Shown one piece after another: positions 17,154-25,598 of a stretch of 64,000 bases of DNA (position 1 is its first letter; every line of letters begins with the position of its first letter). This stretch comes from Arthrobacter sp. efr-133-TYG-118 (GTDB taxonomy: Bacteria > Actinomycetota > Actinomycetes > Actinomycetales > Micrococcaceae). The notes under the pieces were generated by a model. That model was given only the letters and a program-made list of their open reading frames with translations, did not search any database and was not told where the DNA came from. The position numbers and the translations under genes are program-made. The stretch is from the NCBI RefSeq assembly GCF_030209755.1, contig NZ_JARVRH010000006.1:124001-188000 (forward strand), given 5' to 3'.

Positions 17154-17544
17154 TTTCAAGCGTCTTCCGCTCCTCCGGTGTCAGCCGCTCCGTGATTGCC
17201 CGGTCAAGCCAGCCATGACCGGCCGCGGACTCCTGGGCCAGCTTCTGCCGCCCCGCGTCGGTGACCTCAATCCATACCCGGCGACGATCTTCCGGGTCAG
17301 GGACGCGCGACACGAACCCCAAACGTTCCAGCTCACGCGCGGCGAGCGAAATGGCCTGGGGGCTCACATGGACGACCGCAGCCAATTCCGTCGTCGGAGT
17401 ACGCCCGTGTTCTGCCACATGGCGGAGCACGCCCAACTTGCCCGAGGAAAGCGTTCGTTCGGCATTCAGCCGCCTCAACAGCGGAAGCAGCGTCTCGAAG
17501 AAGGAGCGGGTCATTACCTGGTCCGTCGCTTTTGCATCGGTCAT
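17104..17544 (-). CDS. MarR-family transcriptional regulator
   Basis: A 146-residue MarR protein from the ATG at 17544 (MTDAKATDQVMTRSF). The winged helix is TPTTELAAVVHVSPQAISLAARELERLGF, shown here only by its ends TPTTELA and RELERLGF, followed by a wing VPDPEDRRRVWIEVT. It should repress its own operon with the efflux pump and release DNA on binding a phenolic or drug ligand. Immediately upstream lies a 38-base palindrome (17550-17587). On the minus strand TATAGT sits six bases before the ATG, which suggests a leaderless mRNA. Confidence 0.93.
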   Translation of the reverse strand: MTDAKATDQVMTRSFFETLLPLLRRLNAERTLSSGKLGVLRHVAEHGRTPTTELAAVVHVSPQAISLAARELERLGFVSRVPDPEDRRRVWIEVTDAGRQKLAQESAAGHGWLDRAITERLTPEERKTLENAIPVLRKLGSEGSVD

Positions 17545-17549
17545 CCCCC

Positions 17550-17587
17550 AACTATACAAGCAACTTGATCAAGTTACTTGTATAGTT
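17550..17587. promoter_or_regulatory. 38-bp palindromic MarR operator
   Basis: AACTATACAAG (17550-17560) and CTTGTATAGTT (17577-17587) are perfect inverted arms. The centre, AACTTGATCAAGTT (17562-17575), is itself a perfect palindrome. Only one base pair (17561/17576) breaks full symmetry. TATAGT elements occur on both strands. Its place directly at the marR start strongly suggests autoregulation by two overlapping dimer sites. Confidence 0.85.
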
Positions 17588-17942
17588 GGGAATCCGGGTC
17601 GAAACTACGAGAACGAGGACCGCGTCGTCCGCCATTTAGAGCCCGGACCGTGAAATGGGCAGCCCTAAAGCGATGGTGCGAGCAGTTCCCGGATCGCGAC
17701 GTCGCCCTACAAGCAAAACGCGACTTAGAAGATCACCGCGGTGCGTGGACCGCCCGTGGGGCTGCCGCTTTCTGGAGGACCAGACCGCAGGGCTCACATC
17801 ATGCCTCATCCCTGTCGAGCATTCATGAATTACCGGAAGCGTTCCTCGCTCTCTGTCGTTCTGATGCTCCATGGTCGCTGGACGGGTCCTCCGCGCAACC
17901 AGGGCGCGGAGCGCCGCACCATCCAAACCGTCGTTCGTCGCT

Positions 17943-18290
17943 CCTTCGTCGCTCCTTTCCTCGCGAACTGGGAAGCTTGCAGAGTTTGTTCTCGATGAAC
18001 GGCCGGATTCTGGGGATGACCACGTGTTTTTAGTGCGGTGGCGCCTCCTACCGAGCTGGCAGATCATGCGCCCATTTACGAAGTGACCAGGAGGGTCTTC
18101 AAAGCAGCCGGGGTGGATCACCCGAGAGTTGGGACCAGGTTGTTATGGCACAATGCTGCGTCCAGACTCCTGCGTGCAGGAACACCCCTGCCGACGATAT
18201 CGGCGGTGCTTGGCCACTCGAGCCCGGATTCCACCAACGTGTATCTGAGCACCGATACCGAGCACCTGCGCGCATGCGTCCTCCTGTGGT
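17943..18290 (+). pseudogene. Tyrosine recombinase, C-terminal catalytic remnant
   Basis: GKLAEFVLDERP and DDHVFLVRWR in one frame continue, after a frameshift near 18035, as ELADHAPIYEVTRRVFKAAG, GTRLLWHNAASRLLRAG, ISAVLGHSSPDSTNVYLST and DTEHLRACVL. The nucleophile Tyr and the GH pair are present. The box normally reading HLLRH is RLLWH, so catalytic His and Arg are changed. It is therefore inactive. The order and strand match the N-terminal fragment at 15269. 17590-17942 and 18291-18699 hold only short frames I cannot assign. Confidence 0.75.
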
Positions 18291-18699
18291 GGGGCCGGCC
18301 CTTCTTCGGCTGCAGTTCAAGGATGTGCTCGAGCGTGGCGTTGCGATTCCTGCACTGACCCTGCCCAGCATGAGCGTGACGGCCCAGCGCGTGTCACATC
18401 ACGACGAGAACGACCTCTCTGACCGTTTCACTGGATCTCGGGTTCATGCTGTCTCCAGATCTGGTTTCCTGCCGACAGGCCAACGGCACGCAACGCGCTC
18501 TTGCGCTGGTGGTGGGTCGGGAGCGATTCCATCAGATCGATCGTGTCTCCGCTGGTCAACCCCACGACCCTCCCCGAAGCGGGAAGTCCTCGCGCTTGTT
18601 CCTGGGGTTCGGTTCCGTGGGGCGGAAAGTCACCAGGGATAGCGGCCGCGACGAGCGGATGATCGGCAGTACCAAGTCCCCTAAATCTCGAATGGCAGG

Positions 18700-19548
18700 A
18701 TGAACATGCTGGAGGTTCCACAACCGTCGCGTGAGATGACGCCTACTGGCTATGATTTTCGCGGATCGACCGTCTTCGTCTCGGGCGGCACGAGCGGAAT
18801 CAACTTCGGCATTGCGGACGCGTATGCAAAAGCAGGCGCAAGGGTCGCGGTGATGAGCCGGAATGCCGAGCGTGTGGAAACGGCCGCAGCGAAGCTCAGG
18901 CGTCATGGCAATGAAGCGCTGGGCTTCGTGGGCGACGTTCGCGACATGGAAGCCGTGCGGCGCAGTCTGGCTGGAACGCACGAAGAGTTTGGCGAGATCG
19001 ACGTGCTCGTCTCGGGGGCCGCCGGCAACTTCCTGGCGCCTGCACTCGACATTTCCTCCAATGGATTCCGAGCGGTTATCGATATCGATCTGGTTGGCAC
19101 GTTCCACGTGCTCCGCGCCGGATTCGACTTCCTGCGACGGCCTGGCGCGTCTCTGATCAATATTTCGGCTCCCCAATCGACGTTCCCGTCGCCGATGCAG
19201 GTCCACGTCTGCGCCGCCAAGGCGGGCCTGGATCAGGTCATGCGCGTACTAGCGCTCGAATGGGGCCCGTACCACGTGCGCGTCAATTCGATCGTGCCTG
19301 GACCCATCGCCGACACTGGCGGCTTGGCCAAATTGGTTTCAGACACCGAACGTTCGCGCATAGAAGGACGGATTCCCCTTCGCCGTGTCGGGACGATCGA
19401 TGACATCGCGGAAATGGCGCTGTTCCTGGGGTCAGAACGTGCCAGCTACATCACCGGGGCGCTGATACCCGTGGACGGTGGCATTTCACTGCTTGGTGGG
19501 CGTAACTATGCCGGCGAACCGGAACAAACGCCGCAGGAAATGCCCTAG
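18700..19548 (+). CDS. SDR oxidoreductase, 2,4-dienoyl-CoA reductase-like
   Basis: About 282 residues (or 280 from ATG 18706, which has GGCAGG six bases upstream). The cofactor loop is VSGGTSGINFG near residue 28, with SGAAGN replacing NNAG. At the active site the usual YxxxK reads VCAAK in QVHVCAAKAGLD; the Tyr is missing but Lys is kept. The same change occurs in peroxisomal DECR2-type 2,4-dienoyl-CoA reductases, and the following HVRVNSIVPGPIADTGGL also fits that subfamily. It heads a CoA-ester operon, so NADPH-dependent reduction of a dienoyl-CoA is the best guess. Confidence 0.8.
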   Translation: MNMLEVPQPSREMTPTGYDFRGSTVFVSGGTSGINFGIADAYAKAGARVAVMSRNAERVETAAAKLRRHGNEALGFVGDVRDMEAVRRSLAGTHEEFGEIDVLVSGAAGNFLAPALDISSNGFRAVIDIDLVGTFHVLRAGFDFLRRPGASLINISAPQSTFPSPMQVHVCAAKAGLDQVMRVLALEWGPYHVRVNSIVPGPIADTGGLAKLVSDTERSRIEGRIPLRRVGTIDDIAEMALFLGSERASYITGALIPVDGGISLLGGRNYAGEPEQTPQEMP

Positions 19549-19608
19549 GGCACCGGCGCGGCCCCACACTCTTCGAATTTCTTAGTAACGAGCATAAGGA
19601 CTCTAAAG

Positions 19609-21183
19609 GTGTCAATCGATATGCACGATTCTGTTGCAAGTACAGCAATGGATTATGGTCTGCGGGAATGGGCCCGACGGGAGCCCGACCGGCTCGCCGT
19701 GAAAGAGGTCGACGGACTCGCGACGACATTTGGCGAGCTCGAACGACTGACTAATCGGTTCGCGCACGTCCTTCGCGACGCCGGTCTCAAGCGCGGCGAC
19801 CATCTTGCCGCGGTTCTTGGCAATGGTGCGCACATGCTGGCAATCGCGTGGGCGGCCTACCGCACAGGCCTGTACTTCACGCCCGTTCCCGTCACGTTCT
19901 CTGCGAGCGAGATGGCCTATGTCGTCGCCAACTGCCAGGCAAAGATGGTGATCTCCGAGCCTGGATTCGCAGGAACAACTGGTGAACTGCCGCGAGCGGA
20001 AAGCCTGGTTCGCCGATTCTGTTCGCTGGGCGGGATTATCGATGGCTACGAGCCGATTGAAGCCGCACTCGCGCGCATGCCGGCCGGACCCATCAGCGAC
20101 GAATCGCCCGGAGCGATCATGTTGTATTCCTCCGGAACGACGGGAGCTCCCAAAGGAATCTGGCGGCCGCTGCCTGCGATCGAGGAGGTTGAGCACGGCC
20201 CTCCAACGTTTGCCCGGGACCTAGTGGCCTTGTTCGATTTCCGCCCTGGTGATCGGTACCTGTCGGCCGGCCCCCTGTATCACGCCGGTCCTCTGAGGTG
20301 GTCGCTTTCAGTGATCGCCTCTGGCGGTTCTACTATTCTCATGACGAAGTTCGATGCCGACCGGGCGTTGACCCTGCTCGAGCAGGAAGAAATTACGCTC
20401 TCGCAATGGGTGCCGACGATGTTTCATCGCATGCTCGCACTGCCCGAAGATCGCAGAAGCGCATTTCGCGCTCCTCAACATCGCGCTGCTTATCACGGGG
20501 CAGCCCCGATCTCCCCTTCGCTCAAACGGGCGATGATCGACTGGTGGGGCCCCATAATCGAGGAATATTACGCCGGCTCTGAGAGCGTCGGCCTCTGCTC
20601 CATCACGACCGAAGAATGGCTGAAAAAACCCGGCTCGGTCGGTCGAGCGCGCAAGGGTGCGATCCACATCCTCGACGAGGACTCAAAAGAGTTGAGGCCC
20701 GGTGCTACGGGCAGGGTCTTCTTCAGAGGGACCGCACCGTTCGAGTACTTCGGTGAGCCAGAGAAGACCGCTTCTCGAACCAGTCAACAGGGATATCAGA
20801 CTTTCGGCGATATCGGACACATCGATCAAGACGGCTACTTGTTCTTATCGGATCGCCTTGACGACGTGATCATCTCTGGCGGCGTCAACATCTACCCGCA
20901 GGAACTCGAGCAGGCGCTCGAGCATGCGCAAGGAGTCGGTGAAGTCGGAGTTGTCGGTATGAAGGATGACGAATTCGGAGAGCGACCCGTTGCTTTCGTC
21001 GTGCCGGATGGAAGTCACGCCGACATCGAACTGCTGCGTGCCGAGCTGATTGCGCACTGTCGAAGTCAGCTGGGGCGCATCAAACAACCCAAGGAGATCC
21101 GATTCATCGATGCGCTGCCCAGGTCGGAGGCCGGCAAACTGCTGCGCCGCGTGTTGCGCGACATGGATACCGCCCAGTACTGA
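19609..21183 (+). CDS. Acyl-CoA synthetase (AMP-forming, ANL superfamily)
   Basis: A 524-residue adenylating ligase that activates a carboxylic acid to its CoA thioester. The P-loop-like A3 motif is MLYSSGTTGAPKGI near residue 170. Later motifs are YYAGSESVG, the hinge FGDIGHIDQDGYLFLSDR with Asp at about 410, and PRSEAGKLLRR with the A10 Lys close to the C-terminus. GTG at 19609 with AAGGA eight bases upstream is the likely start; ATG 19621 is an alternative. It opens the pathway encoded downstream by loading the unknown acid onto CoA. Confidence 0.9.
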   Translation: MSIDMHDSVASTAMDYGLREWARREPDRLAVKEVDGLATTFGELERLTNRFAHVLRDAGLKRGDHLAAVLGNGAHMLAIAWAAYRTGLYFTPVPVTFSASEMAYVVANCQAKMVISEPGFAGTTGELPRAESLVRRFCSLGGIIDGYEPIEAALARMPAGPISDESPGAIMLYSSGTTGAPKGIWRPLPAIEEVEHGPPTFARDLVALFDFRPGDRYLSAGPLYHAGPLRWSLSVIASGGSTILMTKFDADRALTLLEQEEITLSQWVPTMFHRMLALPEDRRSAFRAPQHRAAYHGAAPISPSLKRAMIDWWGPIIEEYYAGSESVGLCSITTEEWLKKPGSVGRARKGAIHILDEDSKELRPGATGRVFFRGTAPFEYFGEPEKTASRTSQQGYQTFGDIGHIDQDGYLFLSDRLDDVIISGGVNIYPQELEQALEHAQGVGEVGVVGMKDDEFGERPVAFVVPDGSHADIELLRAELIAHCRSQLGRIKQPKEIRFIDALPRSEAGKLLRRVLRDMDTAQY

Positions 21184-21261
21184 ACGCAATTTCAGGTCTA
21201 GCGCAACAGACGCCCGAAAGGCCAACTCACATCCAGATCGCCAACATTCTAGGAGGGTCAA

Positions 21262-21759
21262 GTGCCGAACATTACATTTCCCGTTGAAGCCACACACATC
21301 ATGATGTTCGCTCGCGCCATCGGCGACGACAACCCGGTTTACCGTGACACGCAAGCGGCGAACGAGACTGAGGCAAAGGGAGTGATTGCTCCTCCCACCT
21401 TCGTTCAAGCCGTCGCGCAATTCGACCCTCAGCAGGTGCGACCGAGGCCCGGCGAAATGTGGTTCGGTTCCGGCAAGTCGCCGACGGGATCGACCGACAA
21501 GCCGGCCTCGGGAGGCAGCCTGCACGCCGAGCAGGAATACACCTACCACCGAGCACTGCGACCCGGAGACGTGTTAACCGTGGAGATGGAGAACGGAAAG
21601 GTCTGGGAAAAGCAAAGCAAACGCAGAGGAACCAGCAAGTTGATCTTTCGCGAACGCATCACGACCTATCGCGACGCGAGCGGCGAGCTGGTCATCACAG
21701 CCCGCAACGTCGGCGTTACGATCCTGCCTCTCGTCGATGCGGTGTTAGGAGAGGGCTAA
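21262..21759 (+). CDS. MaoC-N / FAS1-like dehydratase subunit (HadA-like)
   Basis: A 165-residue hot-dog protein of the type that pairs with a catalytic MaoC partner. It starts GTG at 21262 right after AGGAGGG. Seen: MMFARAIGDDNPVYRD (about residues 13-28), VIAPPTF and HAEQEYTYHRALRPGDVLTV. The usual hydratase motif is imperfect, as in non-catalytic HadA-like subunits. The next gene, one base beyond the stop, encodes the probable catalytic half. Confidence 0.82.
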   Translation: MPNITFPVEATHIMMFARAIGDDNPVYRDTQAANETEAKGVIAPPTFVQAVAQFDPQQVRPRPGEMWFGSGKSPTGSTDKPASGGSLHAEQEYTYHRALRPGDVLTVEMENGKVWEKQSKRRGTSKLIFRERITTYRDASGELVITARNVGVTILPLVDAVLGEG

Positions 21760-21761
21760 TT

Positions 21762-22184
21762 ATGGCTTTGAAAGCCTCGCAACTGACGATTGGCCACACC
21801 CATCGTGAGCGCGTCTGCGAGAACCTATCGCGTACTCAGATTGTGCAGTACGCCGGAGCGGCTGGCGACTATCACCCGCTCCACACCGATGAGGTCTATG
21901 CGACACAAGTCGGCGGCTACACCGGCGTGTTCGCGCCCGGCATGCTGACAATGGGGCTGACGGGCAAGATGCTGACCAACTGGGCCGGTGACACGCGACT
22001 AACGAAGTTCGGCGTCCGGTTCACGGACAAAGTCTGGCCCGGTGACACGCTCGAATCCGAGGCCACCGTTAGCGCCATCCGACACGAGAATGGCGAATAC
22101 CTGGTGGACCTCACCGTGTCCACAGTCAATCAGGATGGCGAAATAGTCGTCTCGGGCCGTGCAACAGTTCGGGTTGATCCGTGA
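21762..22184 (+). CDS. MaoC-family dehydratase, catalytic subunit (HadB-like)
   Basis: A 140-residue MaoC hydratase with the hydratase-2 motif YAGAAGDYHPLHTDEVYA at residues 30-47 (catalytic Asp and His) and FAPGMLTMGLTG. It probably forms a heterodimer with the preceding protein to hydrate an enoyl-CoA. The ATG at 21762 follows GGAGAGGG. Its stop overlaps the next GTG (GTGA, 22181-22184). Confidence 0.87.
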   Translation: MALKASQLTIGHTHRERVCENLSRTQIVQYAGAAGDYHPLHTDEVYATQVGGYTGVFAPGMLTMGLTGKMLTNWAGDTRLTKFGVRFTDKVWPGDTLESEATVSAIRHENGEYLVDLTVSTVNQDGEIVVSGRATVRVDP

Positions 22185-23083
22185 ACCGATCACAACAGAG
22201 TCTCGAGACCAGAACCGGCGGGCACTCACGGATGAGCGCATCGCTTGACCTTGATCACCTGCGTACATGGATCGGGAACGTCGAGGAAGCGACAGACTTG
22301 GTCAGCGCGCGCGCAGTCCGTGCAATGCAAGCAATTCTGTCTGTGAGTGCTACAGAATGTCAGGTCGGCGCCGCTGCGCCGCCGTCAATGCATTGGTGCT
22401 ACCTACTGAACCTCACGTCCGGACCCGGCGCCGCCACCGGAACCGATGACGAGCGCGGCTTCGTGCCACCAGTGCCGTTGGCGCAGCGAATGTGGGCCGG
22501 CGGCAAGACCGAGTTCATCGAACCGCTGCGCGTGGGCGACCAGGTGACTAGGCGATCCGAGATCGCCGGTGTCGAGCTGAAGTACGGCCGTTCCGGCCCG
22601 CTCTGCTTCGTCACGATCCAGCACACATACTCAACGGCACGAGGAGTCGCAACCAAGGACACCCAGAACCTGGTCTTCCTCAACCCGGCACCCCAACCCA
22701 CGGTCAAGCCAGCGCCGACACCACGACCACCGGCCCGTAGGACTCAGCATTCGAGCGTGATGCACGCAGACGCCGCCATGCTGTTCCGGTACTCGGCACT
22801 GACTCACAACGGTCATCCCAGTCACTACGACCGACCCTATGCGACCGACATCGAGAAGTCTCCCGGGTTGATGGTCCATGGGCCCCTCCAGGCGGCAATA
22901 CTGCTCGAATACGCGATCCAACTACACGGCGCCGAGCCGCCGAAGAACTTCAGACACCGAGGTGTCGCGACGATGTTCGAAGGGGAGTTCACTGTCAACG
23001 CCAACCCTGTGGTGAATGGGATCGAACTTTGGACCGCAGATCCGGCCGGCACCCCTTGCATGACTGCGGAGGCGACATGGTGA
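22181..23083 (+). CDS. FAS1-like/HTD2-type double hot-dog dehydratase
   Basis: A 300-residue fused hot-dog protein resembling mesaconyl-C4-CoA or itaconyl-CoA hydratases. The N-half has PPVPLAQRMWAGG and EPLRVGDQVTRRSEI. The C-half has MLFRYSALTHNGHPSHYDR and PGLMVHGPLQA, the family's active-site region. The GTG at 22181 overlaps the previous stop; ATG 22232 is possible. The downstream CaiB transferase overlaps its end. A CaiB plus such a hydratase is the pairing seen in itaconate breakdown, which makes a C5 dicarboxylate a candidate substrate, though other branched acids fit. Confidence 0.8.
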   Translation: MNRSQQSLETRTGGHSRMSASLDLDHLRTWIGNVEEATDLVSARAVRAMQAILSVSATECQVGAAAPPSMHWCYLLNLTSGPGAATGTDDERGFVPPVPLAQRMWAGGKTEFIEPLRVGDQVTRRSEIAGVELKYGRSGPLCFVTIQHTYSTARGVATKDTQNLVFLNPAPQPTVKPAPTPRPPARRTQHSSVMHADAAMLFRYSALTHNGHPSHYDRPYATDIEKSPGLMVHGPLQAAILLEYAIQLHGAEPPKNFRHRGVATMFEGEFTVNANPVVNGIELWTADPAGTPCMTAEATW

Positions 23084-24327
23084 GCGCCGACGACTCATCC
23101 GCCAAATGGAATTCTGAATGCAGACCATTCGAAGGCGTGCGGATTCTCGATTTCACCCAGCTGGTCGCTGGTCCCTACGCGACCTACCAGTTCGCCCTGA
23201 TGGGTGCCGATGTCATCAAGGTCGAGCGACTCGAGGGCGAGGCTATGCGCTCCTGGGACCTCAGCAACACTCTGCTGAGTGGAGAATGGATAGAACGAGG
23301 TCTCGCTCCGAGTTGGCAGGCGATCAACGCTGGAAAGCGAAGTCTCGCCCTCGATTTGCAAAGGCCACAGGCCGTCGAAATCGCAAAACGACTGGCCAGT
23401 ACGGCCGATGTGGTGGTCGAGAACTTTCGACCTGGCGTGATGGACAAACTGGGGCTTGGCTACGCAGCGTTGTCCGAGCTCAATCCGCTCCTCATTTACT
23501 GCGCCCTCAGTGCGTTCGGTCAAACGGGTCCGGAACGACTCGGCGCCGGCTACGACGGAAAAATTCAAGCGATGTCCGGGATCATGGCGATGAGCGGCCA
23601 CCAAAGCACGGGGCCAACCCGAACTGGCTTCTCACTCTGTGACATCGTGGCCGGAGCCACCGCAGCATTAGGGATCTCGAGCGCCCTCTTTCAACGGACG
23701 CATACCGGCAGAGGGCAACTGGTCGATGTATCGATGTTGGAGGCCACGCTCGCGTTCCTTTCGGGACCTATAGCCGAGCACACCATCGCCGAGGGACAGC
23801 CGTCTCAGCTGCGAGGTAACAAGGCGGCCGTGCCGACGCCAACAGCCGACGTTTTCGAGACCGGCGATGGCGCCATTCTCTTGTCTGTGGTCACCGACAA
23901 ACAATTCGAGGCGTTGATGCGAAGCCTCGGCCGCGCCGACGCCGCCCAAGACGCCCGATTCTCGACTGAACCGATGCGCCGCGAAAACGAGGCTGCGCTT
24001 CGGCGGGTCATCGAGACCGCACTGACAACAAAGTCTGCGAGGGAGTGGGAGACGGTCCTCAACTCTGCTGGCGCTCCATGCGCGTCCATCTGGAAGGTCG
24101 AAGACGTAATCGACCATCAACAGATCGTCGCACGCGATGCAATTCACGAGCTCGATACCTCCCATGGCAAATTACGTCTCGCCGGTCTCGGTTTTCAATT
24201 GGCCCATGGCGGAGGCCATTTAGATCGGATGGCGCCAACCCTGAGCCAGCACACGGATGAAGTTCTTGCCGAAGCAGGGTATGCACCGCACGAGATCGCG
24301 GCACTACGCACAGCGGAGGTCATTTGA
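23077..24327 (+). CDS. CaiB/BaiF-family CoA-transferase (family III)
   Basis: About 416 residues. Seen: FEGVRILDFTQLVAGPYATY, GADVIKVE, VVENFRPGVMDKLGLGY, ALSAFGQTGP, and the conserved GFSLCDIVAG whose Asp forms the acyl-CoA anhydride in this family. It moves CoA between carboxylic acids without ATP. ATG 23077 overlaps the previous stop; GTG 23080 is better spaced (7 bases) from GGAGG. This is the intact counterpart of the broken gene at 2645, although the two are not close copies. Confidence 0.9.
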   Translation: MVSADDSSAKWNSECRPFEGVRILDFTQLVAGPYATYQFALMGADVIKVERLEGEAMRSWDLSNTLLSGEWIERGLAPSWQAINAGKRSLALDLQRPQAVEIAKRLASTADVVVENFRPGVMDKLGLGYAALSELNPLLIYCALSAFGQTGPERLGAGYDGKIQAMSGIMAMSGHQSTGPTRTGFSLCDIVAGATAALGISSALFQRTHTGRGQLVDVSMLEATLAFLSGPIAEHTIAEGQPSQLRGNKAAVPTPTADVFETGDGAILLSVVTDKQFEALMRSLGRADAAQDARFSTEPMRRENEAALRRVIETALTTKSAREWETVLNSAGAPCASIWKVEDVIDHQQIVARDAIHELDTSHGKLRLAGLGFQLAHGGGHLDRMAPTLSQHTDEVLAEAGYAPHEIAALRTAEVI

Positions 24328-24417
24328 TCACCCAATTCGGAAGATTACAGAAATCATAAAGCAGGTCAAGTAAGACGATCGACCGCGCAGAGATGACGCG
24401 GTCGGAGGAGGTGTGCG

Positions 24418-24834
24418 GTGGACTTCGAGCTCACTGAGGATCAAGCAACAAACCAGGACGCTGTTCGCGAGCTGGACGGCAAGTTTGACGACCTGCACCC
24501 GATCGGGATGAATCAGGGCGTACAGTTCCTGCTCGCGGACTCGCTGGCGCGACTGGATACAGCGGAGCTGGCGCTGCGAAAAGTGACCCGGCTATACGAC
24601 CAGGGAAAGCCGTGTGGTCGCGAGGCAAACACGGTGAAGTACCTGCGCGCCGACGCTGGCTTCGAGGCCATGGACTGTGCGGTCCAGACACACAGCGGGA
24701 TGGATTACTCCGAGGAGTACAACGTGGCACGGTACTTCCGGGAGGCACGCCCGCTCAAAATCGCACCGACCTCGCAAGAGATGGTGCTCAACTACATAGG
24801 CTCGCACCTGCCGGGCCTGCCGAGGAGCTACTGA
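24418..24834 (+). pseudogene. Acyl-CoA dehydrogenase with large in-frame internal deletion
   Basis: A 138-residue product made of the N-terminal 25 residues (MDFELTEDQ ...) joined directly near 24495 to the last 110 residues of an acyl-CoA dehydrogenase (PIGMNQGVQFLLADSLARLD through QTHSGMDYSEEY to LGLP-like PGLPRSY). Against the 388-residue enzyme at 1456, residues of about 26-277 are missing, including most of the FAD and substrate site. The frame, a strong GGAGGAGG ribosome site and GTG start, and the TGATG coupling to the next gene are all preserved. It cannot be a working dehydrogenase. Confidence 0.85.
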
Positions 24835-25598
24835 TGCCTGCCCTGGACGTATTTTCACTCGACGGCCGCACCGCATTGGTCACCGGCGCGGGCAGCGGCA
24901 TCGGGGCGGCGGTTGCGAGGGCGTTCGCGCGCGCCGGCGCCGCGGTACTCGTCACGGACGTGAATGAGGACGCCGCACGCATTGTCGCGAATCAGATCGT
25001 CGAGGCCGGTGGCAAGGCGGACAGCCAGGTGCTCGACGTCCGTGATCGTGCGGCGGCGGACGCCACTGCCGCGAAGGCCTCGGACATGGGTGGTGGAGCG
25101 CTGCACATCATGGTGAACAACGCGGGCGCGATCGCTCCGGCGATGTTCCCCGAGCTGAGCGAGGAGGCCTTCCGTCGGATCGTCGAGATCCACTTGATCG
25201 GATCGTTCACCTGTACGCAGGCTGCGCTGCCATTCATCCCTGACGACGGCTCTGGCCGAATCCTCAATGTCACCTCGGCGGCGGGGCTGGTCGGGACGAT
25301 CGGCCAGGCCAATTACGGCGCTGCCAAAGCCGGGATCATCGGCCTCACCAAGTCTCTGGCAAAAGAACTGGCGCGCAGGCAGATCACCGTCAACGCCTTG
25401 GCGCCACTGGCGGCCACTGCTATGACGGAGAACATCCGAACCAACGAAAAGCTTGCGGCGAAGAATCTTGCGCGGATCCCGTTGCAGCGCTGGGCAGAAC
25501 CGGACGAGATCGCATCAAGCTTTATTTTCCTCGCCTCGGCCGCGGCAGCGTACATCACCGGTCAAGTACTGCCGGTCGACGGCGGGATGGTCATCTGA
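24834..25598 (+). CDS. SDR oxidoreductase (3-hydroxyacyl-CoA dehydrogenase/FabG-like)
   Basis: A 254-residue classical SDR with TGAGSGIG at residues 17-24, NNAG near 96, Ser in NVTSAAG and the YGAAK active site near residue 160. Its operon place between hydratases and thiolase makes oxidation of a 3-hydroxyacyl-CoA the natural role. The ATG shares bases with the previous stop (TGATG), and its own stop overlaps the thiolase ATG. Confidence 0.9.
   Translation: MPALDVFSLDGRTALVTGAGSGIGAAVARAFARAGAAVLVTDVNEDAARIVANQIVEAGGKADSQVLDVRDRAAADATAAKASDMGGGALHIMVNNAGAIAPAMFPELSEEAFRRIVEIHLIGSFTCTQAALPFIPDDGSGRILNVTSAAGLVGTIGQANYGAAKAGIIGLTKSLAKELARRQITVNALAPLAATAMTENIRTNEKLAAKNLARIPLQRWAEPDEIASSFIFLASAAAAYITGQVLPVDGGMVI

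Noticed and set aside
17578..17942. Open frame reading VKWAALKRWCEQFPDRD after the marR operator
   Set aside because: The segment looks protein-like for about 45 codons but then becomes low-complexity, has no ribosome site and matches nothing I know.
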